Source of the DNA: Macrostomum hystrix
Lineage: Eukaryota > Platyhelminthes > Macrostomidae
NCBI GenBank assembly: GCA_950097015.1
Contig: CATNEN010000012.1
Coordinates: forward strand, 3,279,501-3,343,500
Reading direction: 5' to 3'
Length of the DNA: 64,000 bases
A model generated the notes under the pieces. That model was not told the DNA's origin. It saw only the letters and a program-made list of their open reading frames with translations, and ran no database searches. Of the stretch, positions 1 through 10,850 are shown one piece after another; the first letter of the stretch is position 1, and each line of letters begins with the position of its first letter. A program made the position numbers and the translations under genes.

Positions 1-290
1 ATCTAACAGCATCTAACAGCATCTAACAGAATCTAACAGAATCTAACAGAATCTAACAGCATCTAACAGCATCTAACAGAATCTAACAGCATCTAACAGA
101 ATCTAACAGAATCTAACAGAATCTAACAGAATCTAACAGAATCTAACAGCATCTAACAGCATCTAACAGCATCTAACAGCATCTAACAGCATCTAACAGA
201 ATCTAACAGAATCTAGCAGCATCTAACAGAATCTAACAGAATCTAATAGCATCTAACAGCATCTAACAGCATCTAACAGCATCTATCAGG
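1..290. repeat. 10-bp minisatellite ATCTAACAGM
   Basis: Uninterrupted 10-bp tandem repeat with two main variants, ATCTAACAGC and ATCTAACAGA, running off the left edge of the window. It lies immediately downstream of the last visible exon of the minus-strand GRAM gene, so it probably sits in that gene's next intron. No coding content is seen. Confidence 0.95.
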
Positions 291-310
291 ATCCCAGTCA
301 CGTGACCTAC

Positions 311-2463
311 CAGAGCATCTGACGCTGGCTGATCAGTCGCTGCGCCCCATGCGGACTGAAGCTGCAGCAGGAGGCGGTCCCTTGAGCCAATGTTGGAGAA
401 TGTCACCTGGAGATTGTTCAGAAATGAAGATGTTAGAAGACTTAGAGTTTATCAGCTACTGGTGGCGTGATTCTCTTAAAAACATCATCGACAGCAATTT
501 TCACTTACCGACTTTTGAGCAGTTGTAATCCTAATCCCAGTGGGAAATAGCGACAACACCTTCTCCTTGCAGATGGAGACAACATCGGAGAACTTTAGTT
601 TCACCTGCAAGTTGAATTTTTCAGAATATTCTTGTTTGTTAGCTCAAGGGGAGAGATGAAACACGGGAGAGATGAGACAATGGGAGAGATAAGACAAGGG
701 GAGAGATGAAACACGGGAGAGATGAGACAATGGGAGAGATAACACAAGGGGAGAGATGAGACAGGGAAGAGATAAGACAAGGGGAGAGATAAGACAAGGG
801 GAGAGATGAGACAAGGGGAGAGATGAGACACGGGAGAGATGAGACAAGGGGAGAGATGAGACAAGGGGAGAGATCAGACACGGGAGAGATGAGACACGGG
901 AGAGATAAGACAAGGGGAGAGATCAGACACGGGAGAGATGAGACACGGGAGAGATGAGACACGGGAGAGATGAGACAAGGGGAGAGATAAGACAAGGGGA
1001 GAGATGAGACAAGGGGAGAGATGAGACACGGGAGAGATGAGACAAGGGAGAGATGAGACACGGGAGAGATGAGACACGGGAGAGATGAGACACGGGAGAG
1101 ATGAGACAAGGGGAGAGATAAGACAAGGGGAGAGATGAGACAAGGGGAGAGATGAGACACGGGAGAGATGAGACAAGGGAGAGATGAGACACGGGAGAGA
1201 TGAGATACGGGAGAGATGAGACACGGGAGAGATGAGACACGGGAGAGATGAGACACGGGAGAGATGAGACAAGGGGAGAGATGAGACAACGAGAGAGATG
1301 AGACACGGGAGAGATGAGACAAGGGAGAGATGAGACACGGGAGAGATGAGATACGGGAGAGATGAGACACGGGAGAGATGAGACACGGGAGAGATGAGAC
1401 ACGGGAGAGATGAGACAAGGGGAGAGATGAGACAACGAGAGAGATGAGACACGGGAGAGATGAGACAAGGGAGAGATGAGACACGGGAGAGATGAGATAC
1501 GGGAGAGATGAGACACGGGAGAGATGAGACACGGGAGAGATGAGACACGGGAGAGATGAGACAAGGGGAGAGATGAGACAACGAGAGAGATGAGACACGG
1601 GAGAGATGAGACACGGGAGAGATGAGACACGGGAGAGATGAGACACGGGAGAGATGAGACACGGGAGAGATGAGACACGGGAGAGATGAGACACGGGAGA
1701 GATGTGACACGGGAGAGATGAGACAATGGAAGTGATAACACATGATGACGTAGGTGTTGGAATTGGCTTGGGAGGGGGGGGCATTTTTAGTAGCTTTGAT
1801 GGCCGCACCTTAAATTTAAATTAAAGCTATTGATAAAATTTTCACTTTGTCCAATATCAATCGATAGAAAACAGGTGCTATTTTGAATAGCCACATTTTT
1901 TCTGTATCTCGCAAAATATTGAACCAATCGCTGTGAAAATCCAGAGCTAAACTTTTCCGCTCTATCCGATGAAACAACTTCCAGAATCACGAAACATCGA
2001 CATCGTCGAGATATTCAACGACTCTCGTCGGGTTGTCTGGTGGCAAAAACCGGGTATTTGAAATACCTCCGTGTTCTTTCTACTGTTGAAGACACGCAAA
2101 CTCACCTCGGCAGCCAAGCTTGGTAGGGCCGGGCAGAAGCAGATGTACCGCCTAGTGATGATAATTGTGCCCCTGGCTGGTAGGTCCGACACGCGAAATG
2201 CAGGCATTGCTGCAAGGAGAAAAACGTTGCGGAAACATGTGCTTATTATTATTTAATAATCTAATTTAACACACGAGACAGAGCAAGGAAGACTCACTGG
2301 TTACTATGCTATCTCGCTGCGACAGCCTCAAGCGTCTGGTAAATTTGCCAATCTTACTGCTGATACTGCGCCTTCGACGACTCTCCGTTTGTGGAGTTGA
2401 CATTGTCGGCATAGACTCCGGCTGGGCAAGTTGCGGCTGCTGCATTGGATGCACCCGATTCAT
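311..2463 (-). CDS. GRAM-domain protein, 5' four exons (partial)
   Basis: Assembled from splice sites. Exon 1 is 2298-2463 (ATG at 2463, donor GTGAGT). Exon 2 is 2106-2209 (acceptor CTCCTTGCAG, donor GTGAGT). Exon 3 is 509-604 (acceptor ACTTGCAG, donor GTAAGT). Exon 4 is 311-406 (acceptor TCTCCAG, donor GTAGGT). Phases match: exon 1 ends in phase 1, exons 2-4 in phase 0, giving about 154 residues without a stop. The gene continues past the left edge. Residues 1-56 are Pro/Gln/Met-rich, then basic (ESRRRRSISSKIGKFTRRLR). The rest reads like a GRAM domain: ITRRYICF, then FSDVVSICKEK, FPTGIRITT, and VTFSNIGSRDRLLLQLQSAW. GRAM domains bind membrane lipids, and GRAMD-type proteins act at ER-plasma-membrane contacts; that role is inferred. 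The usual Phe/Leu-rich stretch before GRAM is short here, so a skipped small exon is possible. Intron 2 (605-2105) holds a 1.1-kb minisatellite. Confidence 0.75.
648..1732. repeat. 16-17-bp minisatellite, GGGAGAGATGAGACAC
   Basis: Purine-rich tandem array with units such as GGGAGAGATGAGACAC and GGGGAGAGATGAGACAA. Longer blocks recur (for example the run with ACGAGAGAGATGAGAC near 1290, 1435 and 1580, about 145 bp apart). It lies wholly within intron 2 of the GRAM gene. The C-rich strand reads open in several frames as Ser/Leu/His-rich peptides; this is an array artefact. Confidence 0.95.
1869..2066. mobile_element. MITE-like dispersed repeat, short copy
   Basis: About 200 bp that matches 35232-35440 in the same orientation, sharing GATGAAACAACTTCCAGAAT and nearby CATCGTCGAG and TTTTTCTGTATCT. 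The left end TATTTTGAATAGCCAC and the right end GGGTATTTGAAATACC are imperfect inverted copies, as in the longer copy at 35.2-36.0 kb. Lies in intron 2 of the GRAM gene. Family not recognised. Confidence 0.5.
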
Positions 2464-2506
2464 TCTGAAGAGCTGCTAGCTGTTTTTAATTACTAACGGC
2501 TGCGTG

Positions 2507-2514
2507 CTTTTATA
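2507..2514 (-). promoter_or_regulatory. TATA box of the GRAM gene
   Basis: TATAAAAG on the minus strand, 44-51 nt upstream of the exon 1 ATG at 2463. With a transcription start about 30 nt downstream, the 5' UTR would be only about 15-20 nt. Its position ahead of a spliced first exon with good donor and acceptor sites makes it credible. Confidence 0.55.
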
Positions 2515-2937
2515 CCATTGGTTTCTGTCAGCCAATTCAGCACAGCCAGCTCAATATGAGAGCACGATGAGATTTCCTACGCGTCTCGTCTTAATAAATT
2601 TGACCTGTGCTTGCTGGGCTTTTATTAGCTATATTATTTAGCTCAGCGGAGTACAGAGAAACGTATTACTTGACAGGTTTTAGACTAAGTTCAACCTGTT
2701 TGTGTTTTTCACTCAGCTCTGTCTATTTTTTTGGGGTGGGGGCGGTGGCTGCGCACAATGCGTGTACGTCTGCGGCCATTTTGTTCAGCTGAGAATACCG
2801 ACAACTTTTAGGTTGCGTCACTTCGGTTTGCTCGCGTCACTGACTGCCTAGAAATTAATAGAAGCTCTCATTGCATAATTGCATTGTGGGCAACAATAAT
2901 ACTTTTCTGTCAACTGACAATGCTCAATACAACATAA
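2515..2937. other. Intergenic, no gene seen
   Basis: Upstream flank of the GRAM gene up to the next minisatellite. No conserved coding, tRNA or mobile-element signal was recognised. Confidence 0.5.
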
Positions 2938-4010
2938 GTGAGATGAGGCGTGGAGATGAGACAAGAGGGATGAGACAGGGGGAGATGAGGCGTGGAGATG
3001 AGACAAGAGGGATGAGACAGGGGGAGATGAGGCGTGGAGATGAGACAAGAGGGATGAGACAGGGGGAGATGAGACAGGGGAGATGAGACAGGGGAGATGA
3101 GACAGGGGGAGATGAGGCGTGGAGATGAGACAAGAGGGATGAGACAGGGGGAGATGAGACAGGGGAGATGAGACAGGGGGAGATGAGACAGGGGAGATGA
3201 GACAAGAGGGATGAGTAAAGGGAAGATGAGACAAGAAAGATAAGACAGGGGAGATGAGACCGGGGGAGATAAGACAGGGGGAGATGAGACCGGGGGAGAT
3301 AAGACAGGGGGGATGAGACAGGGGGGATGAGACAAGAGGGATGAGTAAGGGGAAGATGAGACAAGAAAGATGAGACAGGGGAGATGAGACCGGGGGAGAT
3401 AAGACAGGGGGAGATGAGACCGGGGGAGATAAGACAGGGGGGATGAGACAGGGGGGATGAGACAAGAGGGATGAGTAAGGGGAAGATGAGACAAGAAAGA
3501 TGAGACAGGGGAGATGAGACCGGGGGAGATAAGACAGGGGGAGATGAGACCGGGGGAGATAAGACAGGGGGGATGAGACAAGAGGGATGAGTAAGGGGAA
3601 GATGAGACAAGAAAGATGAGACAGGGGGAGATGAGACCGGGGGAGATGAGACTGGGGGATGAGACAAGAGGGATGAGTAAGGGGAAGATGAGACAAAAAA
3701 GATGAGACAGGGGGAGATGAGACCGGGGGAGATAAGACAGGGGGAGATAAGACAGGGGGAGATGAGACAGCGGGAGATGAGACAGGAGGAGATGAGACAG
3801 GGGAGAGATGAAACAAGAAAGAGATAAGACAGAAAAGAGACAAAAGCAGATGCGACACAAGAGAGATAAGTCAAGAGCGATGATGAGACATTTAAGAGAT
3901 TAAGCAGGGTAGAGGTTAGATTGGGATGAGACAGTAGAAAGATTAGGGAGTACAAAGATGAGACAGTGGAGAGATTAAGCACGTGAGAGATGAGATACAG
4001 GGGAATACGA
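2938..4010. repeat. 15-16-bp minisatellite, GGGGGAGATGAGACAG, decaying rightward
   Basis: Tandem units such as GGGGGAGATGAGACAG, interspersed with AAGAGGGATGAG and GGGGAAGATGAGACAAGAAA. A higher-order block of about 130 bp repeats around 3220-3600. From about 3800 the units decay into loosely related GAGATAAG/GAGACA sequence. It shares the GAGATGAGACA core and orientation with the 648-1732 array, so the two arrays probably have one origin and now bracket the promoter and first two exons of the GRAM gene. Confidence 0.9.
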
Positions 4011-4639
4011 CGAAAGAAAGATGAGACGAAGAAGAGTAAGTGTTACAACGGACAAGGGACCGATTTAGGAGTATAGGGCTGGTCGTATCTAGCGCGTGGG
4101 TCGGAGGTTGCTGACCGCTGCACTAAAGGTTCACCTGAACGTACGAGACGCCATCCTATTGCATGTAAGCTCCTGTCCCAGAGTTTAGTGTGACACCAAA
4201 TTTTGACATCGCTACTTCTAAACTAATAAATATATTTAGCTTAGAATTCCCGCATTGCCGTGCATTGCTGCGCTTTACCTGGGGCCTTCGTATTCAGACT
4301 TTCAATAGAAATTTAATTCTACAGTCCAACTACCTACTAAAAGTAGGCGCTAAGGGTAAAATATTTATAGTAAACCATAAAAAGATTCTTTTAAAAGCTT
4401 TCTCGGTTTGCGAATCAAAATAGGTTTCAATTATCACACGAGGGGTTCGGTTAGTTCACGTATTTTTTATTACGAGTCGGTTTAGTGGCATTGCAGAACT
4501 TTGTATTTTTATCACCACTAAGAATTGCCACTCAGACTTGCTTAAAATTATTGCCACATTTTTTCTGTGCACCGACTACCTCATTTCCCCTCCACTTTCG
4601 TTGCACCTGCCGCCTTATTTTCTTCTCTACGTCGTTGCA
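4011..4639. other. No gene recognised
   Basis: AT-rich sequence between the purine-rich array and the integrase relic. It may belong to the degraded retroelement, but no reverse transcriptase, RNase H or LTR signature was seen. Confidence 0.4.
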
Positions 4640-5401
4640 CCTAGAATCCTAGAATCCTGGATATCTCGGTTTGGCCCACCATTGACGCTGGTGACCGATC
4701 AAGGCGCGCAGTTCCGCGCGGAGCTCATGCGAAACCTGGCGACACTGCTCGGAATACATCACATCCGCACTTCAGCCTACAATCCGAGGGCAAATGGCAT
4801 CGTCGAGCGAACCCACCGAACATTAAAGTCCGGGCTGAAAGCACGTGGCAAGAACTGACTGCAGCACCTACCCATCGTGCTTCTCGGAATGCGCATTTTT
4901 GCAGACGAGACAGGTGCATCGCCATTCTCCATCGTTACCGGTGAACAACCATTAGTCCCACCTGTAGTTGCCGACACCTCCTCTATCAAGGAACTTTCCA
5001 CAAGAATGCACCAACTTTTTTTTCCGTATCGCCAACCACGAACGCGCGAGGTAAGAATTCATCTGCCAGCAGACTTGGCTGCATGCACCCACGTCTGGTT
5101 GCGACTAGATCGAGTTCGACGTCCCCTAGAAGCACCCTACCAGGGACCCTATGCAGTGCTGGAGAGACACGAAACGACATTCACATTGGAAATCAACGGC
5201 AAGCCCTCTGTGGTGTCTATCGATCGAGTGAAACCAGCTACACTCCCAGCACCGGTACCAATTAGCAAAGCACCAGCAACTACTGTAACACCGGAAAACC
5301 CACCGGCAGCAAACATACGTGCTAAAACCGCTTCCCACGTTCGTTTTTCCACAGAACCATCCGTTAAACTGTTTTACGCAACTGAACCATTATTAACCTA
5401 A
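4640..5401 (+). pseudogene. Ty3/gypsy retrotransposon integrase, 5'-truncated, one in-frame stop
   Basis: One reading frame shows the C-terminal half of a Ty3/gypsy integrase. The second catalytic Asp lies in LVTDQGAQF (codon 4697) and the catalytic Glu in ANGIVERTHRTLK (codon 4805); 35 residues separate them, the canonical D(35)E spacing. The N-terminal zinc finger and first catalytic Asp are absent. A TGA at 4856-4858 interrupts the frame just before LQHLPIVLLGMR, where family members normally have Trp. A GPY/F-like module follows (PYQGPYAVLER, about 5135). The copy is therefore dead as it stands. Upstream RT/RNase H is not present and the LTRs were not identified. Confidence 0.85.
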
Positions 5402-6072
5402 CTGAAAATCATTTTCTAACTGTTTCATAACAACAATCAAAACCTTTGCATAAACTCCGTTTTGGGTGGGGTAGTATCTTGTAGCAGCAAATTCACTTCT
5501 TTCTTTTAACTCTTAATATTTAAGGATTCAAATGGTACTTTTATTTCCCCCTTACCACTAATTTGTCCATGACCCTTGTTATCGTTAGGTTCAGTCGCCC
5601 GGTTAAGACTTAAATGTAACCCCACGACAAAACTAAATAAACAAGCTCAAGCTTTTGCCGACTCTTGGATTCAACTAGCAACATTTGTAGCAAGTCAGCT
5701 ACAAAATTCAGCACATCATATTCTTCTCCCCCACTGCCACATCCACTATTGCCATAGACTCTCCTTTATTGTGTTGTGACGCAGCCCTCACCTCTGCCCT
5801 ATCATTTTGATCTCTTTCTCATTCCCTGCCCCGCCAGTCGGCTAGCGTGCCCCCCACCCCAGTTCATATCTATCGATCGCCCCAGCCTACCCCTAATTGT
5901 TGAATGTACATCTCACCCGCCTTGCGCGCTCTCTTACCCCACCCCCTGTTTGTTTTGTCGCTAAAGCCCGGAGTTCTGTGGTGCCAACCTAGCTATATAG
6001 TTGTGCCAGTTAATTAGACCCTGCTAACCTCGTCTGCCCACCTGTTACGAAACTGTCTATTTTAGTGAAAAT
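5402..6072. other. Probable 3' remainder of the retroelement; LTR not delimited
   Basis: C-rich, T-poor sequence after the integrase frame. A G-rich stretch (GGGTGGGGTAG, about 5464) could be a polypurine tract, and AATAAA occurs near 5635. Both are compatible with a 3' LTR, but without a second copy the ends cannot be fixed. Confidence 0.3.
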
Positions 6073-6174
6073 ACTAGCAAGTTTTGCCCCCCTTCGGGGA
6101 GCAGAAATACTTTTAATTCGTCTAGTATATACTTTTTAGCAGCTGAATTTACAGCTTTTTAAAGCTACAATGAA

Positions 6175-7890
6175 CCCCCAGTTGACAATGATCCCCCAGT
6201 TGACAATGATCCCCCAGTTGACAATGAACCCCCAGTTGACAATGAACCCCCAGTTGACAACGATCCCCCAGTTGACAATGATCCCCCATTTGACAATGAT
6301 CCCCCAGTTGACAATGATCCCACAGTGGACAATGATCCCCCAGTTGACAAAGATCCCCCAGTTCCCAATGATCACCCAGTTGATGATGATCCCCCAGTTG
6401 ATGATGATCCCCCAGTTGAAAATGATCCCCCAGTTGACAATGATCCCACAGTTGACAATGATCCCCCAGTTGACAAAGATCCCCCAGTTCACAATGATCA
6501 CCCAGTTGATGATGATCCCCCAGTTGACAATGATCCCCCAGTTGACAATGATCCCCCAGTTGACAATGATCCCCCAGTTAACAAAGATCCCCCAGTTCAC
6601 AATGATCCCCCAGTTGATGAAGTCTCCCCATTGATGATGATCCCCAGTTAACAATGTTCCTCCATTTGACAATGTTCCCCCAGTTGACAACGATCCCCCA
6701 GTTGATGATGATCACCCAGTTGACAATGATCCCCCAGTTGACAATGATCCCCCAGTTGACAATGATCCCCCAGTTGACAATGATCCCTCAGTTGATGATG
6801 ATCCCCCAGTTGAAAATGATCCCCCAGTTGACAATGATCCCCCAGTTGACAATGATCCCCCAGTTGACAATGATCCCCCAGTTAACAAAGATCCCCCAGT
6901 TCACAATGATCCCCCAGTTGATGAAGTCTCCCCATTGATGATGATCCCCAGTTAACAATGTTCCTCCAGTTGACAATGTTCCCCCAGTTGACAATGATCC
7001 CCCAGTTGATGATGATCACCCAGTTGACAATGATCCCCCAGTTGACAATGATCCCCCCAGTTGACAATGATCCCCCAGTTGATGATGATCCCCCAGTTGA
7101 AAATGATCCCCCAGTTGACAATGATCCCCCAGTTGAGAATGATCCCCCAGTTGACAATGATCCCCCAGTTAACAAAGATCCCCCAGTTCACAATGATCCC
7201 CCAGTTGATGAAGTCTCCCCATTGATGATGATCCCTAGTTAACAATGTTCCTCCAGTTGACAATTTTCTCCCAGTTGACAATGATCCCCCAGTTGATGAT
7301 GATCACCCAGCACCCAGTTGACAATGATCCCCCAGTTGACAATGATCCCCCAGTTGACAATGAACCCCCAGTTGACAACGATCCCCCAGTTGACAATGAT
7401 CCCCCAGTTGACAATGATCCCCCAGTTGACAATGATCCCACAGTATACAATGATCCCCCAGTTGACAAAGATCCCCCAGTTCACAATGATCCCCCAGTTG
7501 ACAAAGATCCCCCAGTTCTCAATGATCCCCCAGTTGATGATGATCCCCAGTTGATGATGATTCCCCAGTTGACAATTATCCCCCAGTTGACCATTACCCC
7601 CCACTTGACAATGATCTCTCAGTTCACAATGATCCCCCAGTTGACAATGATCCCCCAGTTGACAATGAACCCCCAGTTGACAATGAACCCCCAGTTGACA
7701 AGATCCCCCAGTTGACAATGATCCCCCATTTGACAATGATCCCCCAGTTGACAATGATCCCCCAGTTGACAATGATCCCCCAGTTGACATTGATCCCCCA
7801 GTCGACAATTATCCCCCAGTTTATTATGATCCCCCAGTTCACCATGATCCCCATTTTGATGATGACTCCCCAGTTGACGTTGATTTTTCA
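6175..7890. repeat. 18-bp minisatellite GTTGACAATGATCCCCCA, copy 1
   Basis: About 90 units with variants GTTGATGATGATCCCCCA, TTCACAATGATCCCC and TTGACAAAGATCCCC. Block duplications are visible: GATGAAGTCTCCCCATTGATG recurs near 6617, 6919 and 7207. Because 18 is divisible by three, both strands stay open for long stretches; no protein is proposed. Confidence 0.95.
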
Positions 7891-9138
7891 AACGCTGGGT
7901 TAGCCAAGATTCAAACTCAGGTTTCGCCATGTTTTAAACCCTGGTGGGCTCTGATTCAAACTCTCGTTTTGCCATGATTCAGACTCTGGTTGGCTATGAT
8001 TCAAACTCTGGTTTAGCCAAGATTCAAACTCTGGTTGGCTATGATTCAGACGCTGGTTTAGCCATGATTCAGACGCTGGTTTAGCCATGATTGAAACTCT
8101 GGTTTAGCCATGATTCAGACTCTGGTTTAGCCATGATTCAGACGCTGGTTTAGCCATGATTCAGACGCTGGTTTAGCCATGATTGAAACTCTGGTTTAGC
8201 CATGATTCAGACTCTGGTTTAGCCATGATTTAAATTCTGGTTAAGCCATGATTCAGACTCTGGTTTAGCCATGATTCAGACTCTGGTTTAGCCATGATTC
8301 AAACTCTGGTTAAGCCATGATTCAGACTCTGGTTTAGCCATGATTCAGACTCTATTTTAGCCATGATTCAGACTATGGTTTAGCCATGATTCAGACTCCA
8401 GTTTTGCCATGATTCAGACTCTGGTTTAGCCATGATTCAGACTCTGGTTTAGCCATGATTCAGACTCTGGTTAAGCCATGATTCAGACTCTGGTTTAGCC
8501 ATGATTTAAATTCTGGTTAAGCCATGATTCAGACTCTGGTTTAGCCATGATTCAAACTCTGGTTAAGCCATGATTCAAACTCTGGTTTAGCCATGATTCA
8601 AACTCTGGTTTAGCCATGATTCAGACGCTGGTTTAGCCATGATTCAGACTCTGGTTTAGCCATGATTCAGACTCTGTTTAGCCATGATTCAAACTCTGGT
8701 TAAGCCATGATTCAGACTCTGGTTAAGCCATGATTCAGACGCTGGTTTAGCCATGATTCAAACTCTGGTTAAGCCATGATTCAGACTCTGGTTTAGCCAT
8801 GATTTAAATTCTGGTTAAGCCATGATTCAGACTCTGGTTTAGCCATGATTCAAACTCTGGTTAAGCCATGATTCAGACGCTGGTTTAGCCATGATTCAGA
8901 CTCTGGTTTAGCCATGATTCAGACTCTGGTTTAGCCATGATTCAGACTCTGGTTTAGCCATGATTCAGACTCTGGTTTAGCCATGATTCAGACGCTGGTT
9001 TAGCCATGATTCAGACTCTGGTTTAGCCATGATTCAGACTCCAGTTTAGCCATGATTCAAGCTCTGGTTTAGCCATGATTCAGACGCTGGTTTAGCCATG
9101 ATTCAAGCTCTATTTTTGCCATGATTCAAATTCAGGTT
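7891..9138. repeat. 23-bp satellite, copy 1
   Basis: Units contain GACTCTGGTTTAGCCAT followed by GATTCA. The junction with the 18-bp array (TTGACGTTGATTTTTCAAACG, then GGGTTAGCCAAGATTC) is nearly the same as at 10.83-10.87 kb, showing that copies 1 and 2 share ancestry across this boundary. Confidence 0.95.
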
Positions 9139-9731
9139 TGCTATGATTTATGATATTTTATTTACGAAATGAAAAAATAAATTAAAATAATCTTCAATCA
9201 CTACTGGCTGAAAATTAGTCTAAATGATTTGACGCAGTGCAGAATCGAACCCTAGCCTAGCCTAACTTATTCCTAGTGCCTACACATCGGCTATTCCGAC
9301 TGTTGGTTAGTGGGTGCAAAAATCTGCCTTATAAAATGAATTCTCAAAGTTCTGGCTTTGTACAATGAAGTAAGAAAATAGAGTACACTCAGTCTCGCGG
9401 TTGGTTGTGTACATTTATTTCCAATTTGTCTCCAGAGTGCAGGCTTTAAATTCAATCAGCTAGGGGTTGTTGCGCAATTTGACGACGCAATTCTAATTCA
9501 GTGGCTGTCAGTGAAATTCTCAATAGGCCAAGATGGTTTGACCTTTGAAAAAATCATGTTTTTCGAATATTTAATCCCTTTAGCAATAAAGTTAAGCTTA
9601 ATAAAAATACGTGTATAATTGTCCCCATATTTAGCATCTTTTGGTGAAGAAATGGTGAAAATCGGTTGAGCCGTTCGGGAGAAAATCAATTACAAGCAAC
9701 CAACCCAAGCATTTCATTTTTAGTATATTAG
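9139..9731 (+). repeat. Conserved 3' cassette, copy 1
   Basis: Single-copy-like segment repeated almost unchanged at 22460-23051 and 30671-31258. It contains an AT-rich start, tRNA-like boxes, and a tail with GAAAATCGGTTGAGCCGTTC, then CAACCAACC and CATTTTTAGTATATTAG. The tail resembles conserved 3' ends I associate with RTE-type LINEs and dependent SINEs in invertebrates; this is from memory, not a search. A 63-codon open frame on the minus strand (9498-9689) is considered non-coding. Confidence 0.8.
9235..9300 (-). other. tRNA-like A/B-box segment
   Basis: On the minus strand, TAGCCGATGTG (9283-9293) fits the Pol III A-box consensus TRGYNNANNNG, and GGTTCGATTC (9242-9251) fits the B box. 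The spacing is about 42 nt, as in tRNAs. The acceptor and T stems do not pair, so this is a tRNA-derived relic or SINE head rather than a functional tRNA. Confidence 0.45.
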
Positions 9732-9833
9732 ACTAGCAAGTTTTGCCCCCCTTCGGGGAGCAGAAATACTTTTAATTCGTCTAGTATATACTTTTTAGCA
9801 GCTGAATTTACAGCTTTTTAAAGCTACAATGAA

Positions 9834-10850
9834 CCACCAGTTGACAATGAACCCCCAGTTGATGATGATCCCCAGGTTGACAATGAACCCCCGGTTGACA
9901 ATGATCCCCCAGTTGACAATGATCCCCCAGTTGACAATGATCCCCCAGTTGACAATGATCCCACAGTTGACAATGATCCCCCAGTTGACAAATATCCCCC
10001 AGTTCACAATGATCCCCCAGTTGAAAATGATCCCCCAGTTGACAATGATCCCCCAGTTGACAATGATCCCCCAGTTGACAATGATCCCGCCCGTTGACAA
10101 TGATCCCACAGTTGACAATGAACCCCCAGTTGACAATGATCCCCCCAGTTGATGATGACCGCCCAGTTGACAATGATCCCCCAGTTGACAATGATCCCAC
10201 AGTTGACAATGAACCCCCCAGTTGACAATGATCCCCAGTTGACAATGATCCCCCAGTTGACAATGATCCCCCAGTTGACAAAGATCCCCCAGTTTACAAT
10301 GATCCCCCAGTTGATGATGACTCCCCATTGATGATGATCCCCAGTTAACAATGTCCCCTCCAGTTGACCATGTTCCCCCAGTTGACAATGATCCCCCAGT
10401 TGATGATGACTCCCCATTGATGATGATCCCCAGTTAACAATGTCCCCTCCAGTTGACCATGTTCCCCCAGTTGACAATGATCCCCCAGTTGACAATGAAC
10501 TCCCAGTTGACAATGATCCCCCAGTTAATGATGATCCCCCAGTTGACAATGATCCCCCAGTTGACAACAATCCCCCAGTTGACAATAATCCCCCCAGTTG
10601 ACAATGATCCCCCAGTTGACAATGATCCCACAGTTGACAATGATCCGGCCCAGTTGACAATGATCCCCCAGTTCACAAATATCCCCCAGTTGATGATGAT
10701 CCCCCAGTTAATGATGATCCCCCAGTTAATGATGATCCCCAGTTGACAATGATCCCCCAGTTGACAACGATCCCCCAGTTGACAATAATCCCCCAGTTTA
10801 CCATGATCCCCATTTTGATGATGACTCCCCAGTTGACGTTGATTTTTCAA
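9834..10850. repeat. 18-bp minisatellite, copy 2
   Basis: Same GTTGACAATGATCCCCCA family as copy 1. A roughly 100-bp block ending GATGATCCCCAGTTAACAATG is tandemly duplicated at 10310-10445. Ends with the shared transition TTGACGTTGATTTTTCAAACG. Confidence 0.95.

Larger units (their letters stand above)
6073..9731 (+). mobile_element. Composite satellite-bearing element, copy 1
   Basis: First of three head-to-tail units. The head (6073-6174) starts ACTAGCAAGTTTTG, forms a hairpin around CCCCCCTTCGGGG and ends in AAAGCTACAATGAAC. It is followed by an 18-bp array, a 23-bp array and a ~590-bp cassette ending TTTTTAGTATATTAG. The next unit's head begins with no spacer. No reverse transcriptase or transposase is encoded, so the element would be non-autonomous. 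The strand follows the tail direction and is an inference. Confidence 0.7.

Noticed and set aside
639-1808. Ser/Leu/Pro/His-rich frames of up to 389 codons on the minus strand, and similar ones at 2848-3982
   Set aside because: Three overlapping frames are open at once over a purine-rich minisatellite, and one array lies in an intron of a real gene. Composition follows the repeat unit.
9498-9689. 63-codon minus-strand frame identical at 22823-23014
   Set aside because: Identity is explained by the duplicated cassette DNA around it. The third copy is altered, there is no known domain, and the sequence is AT-rich.
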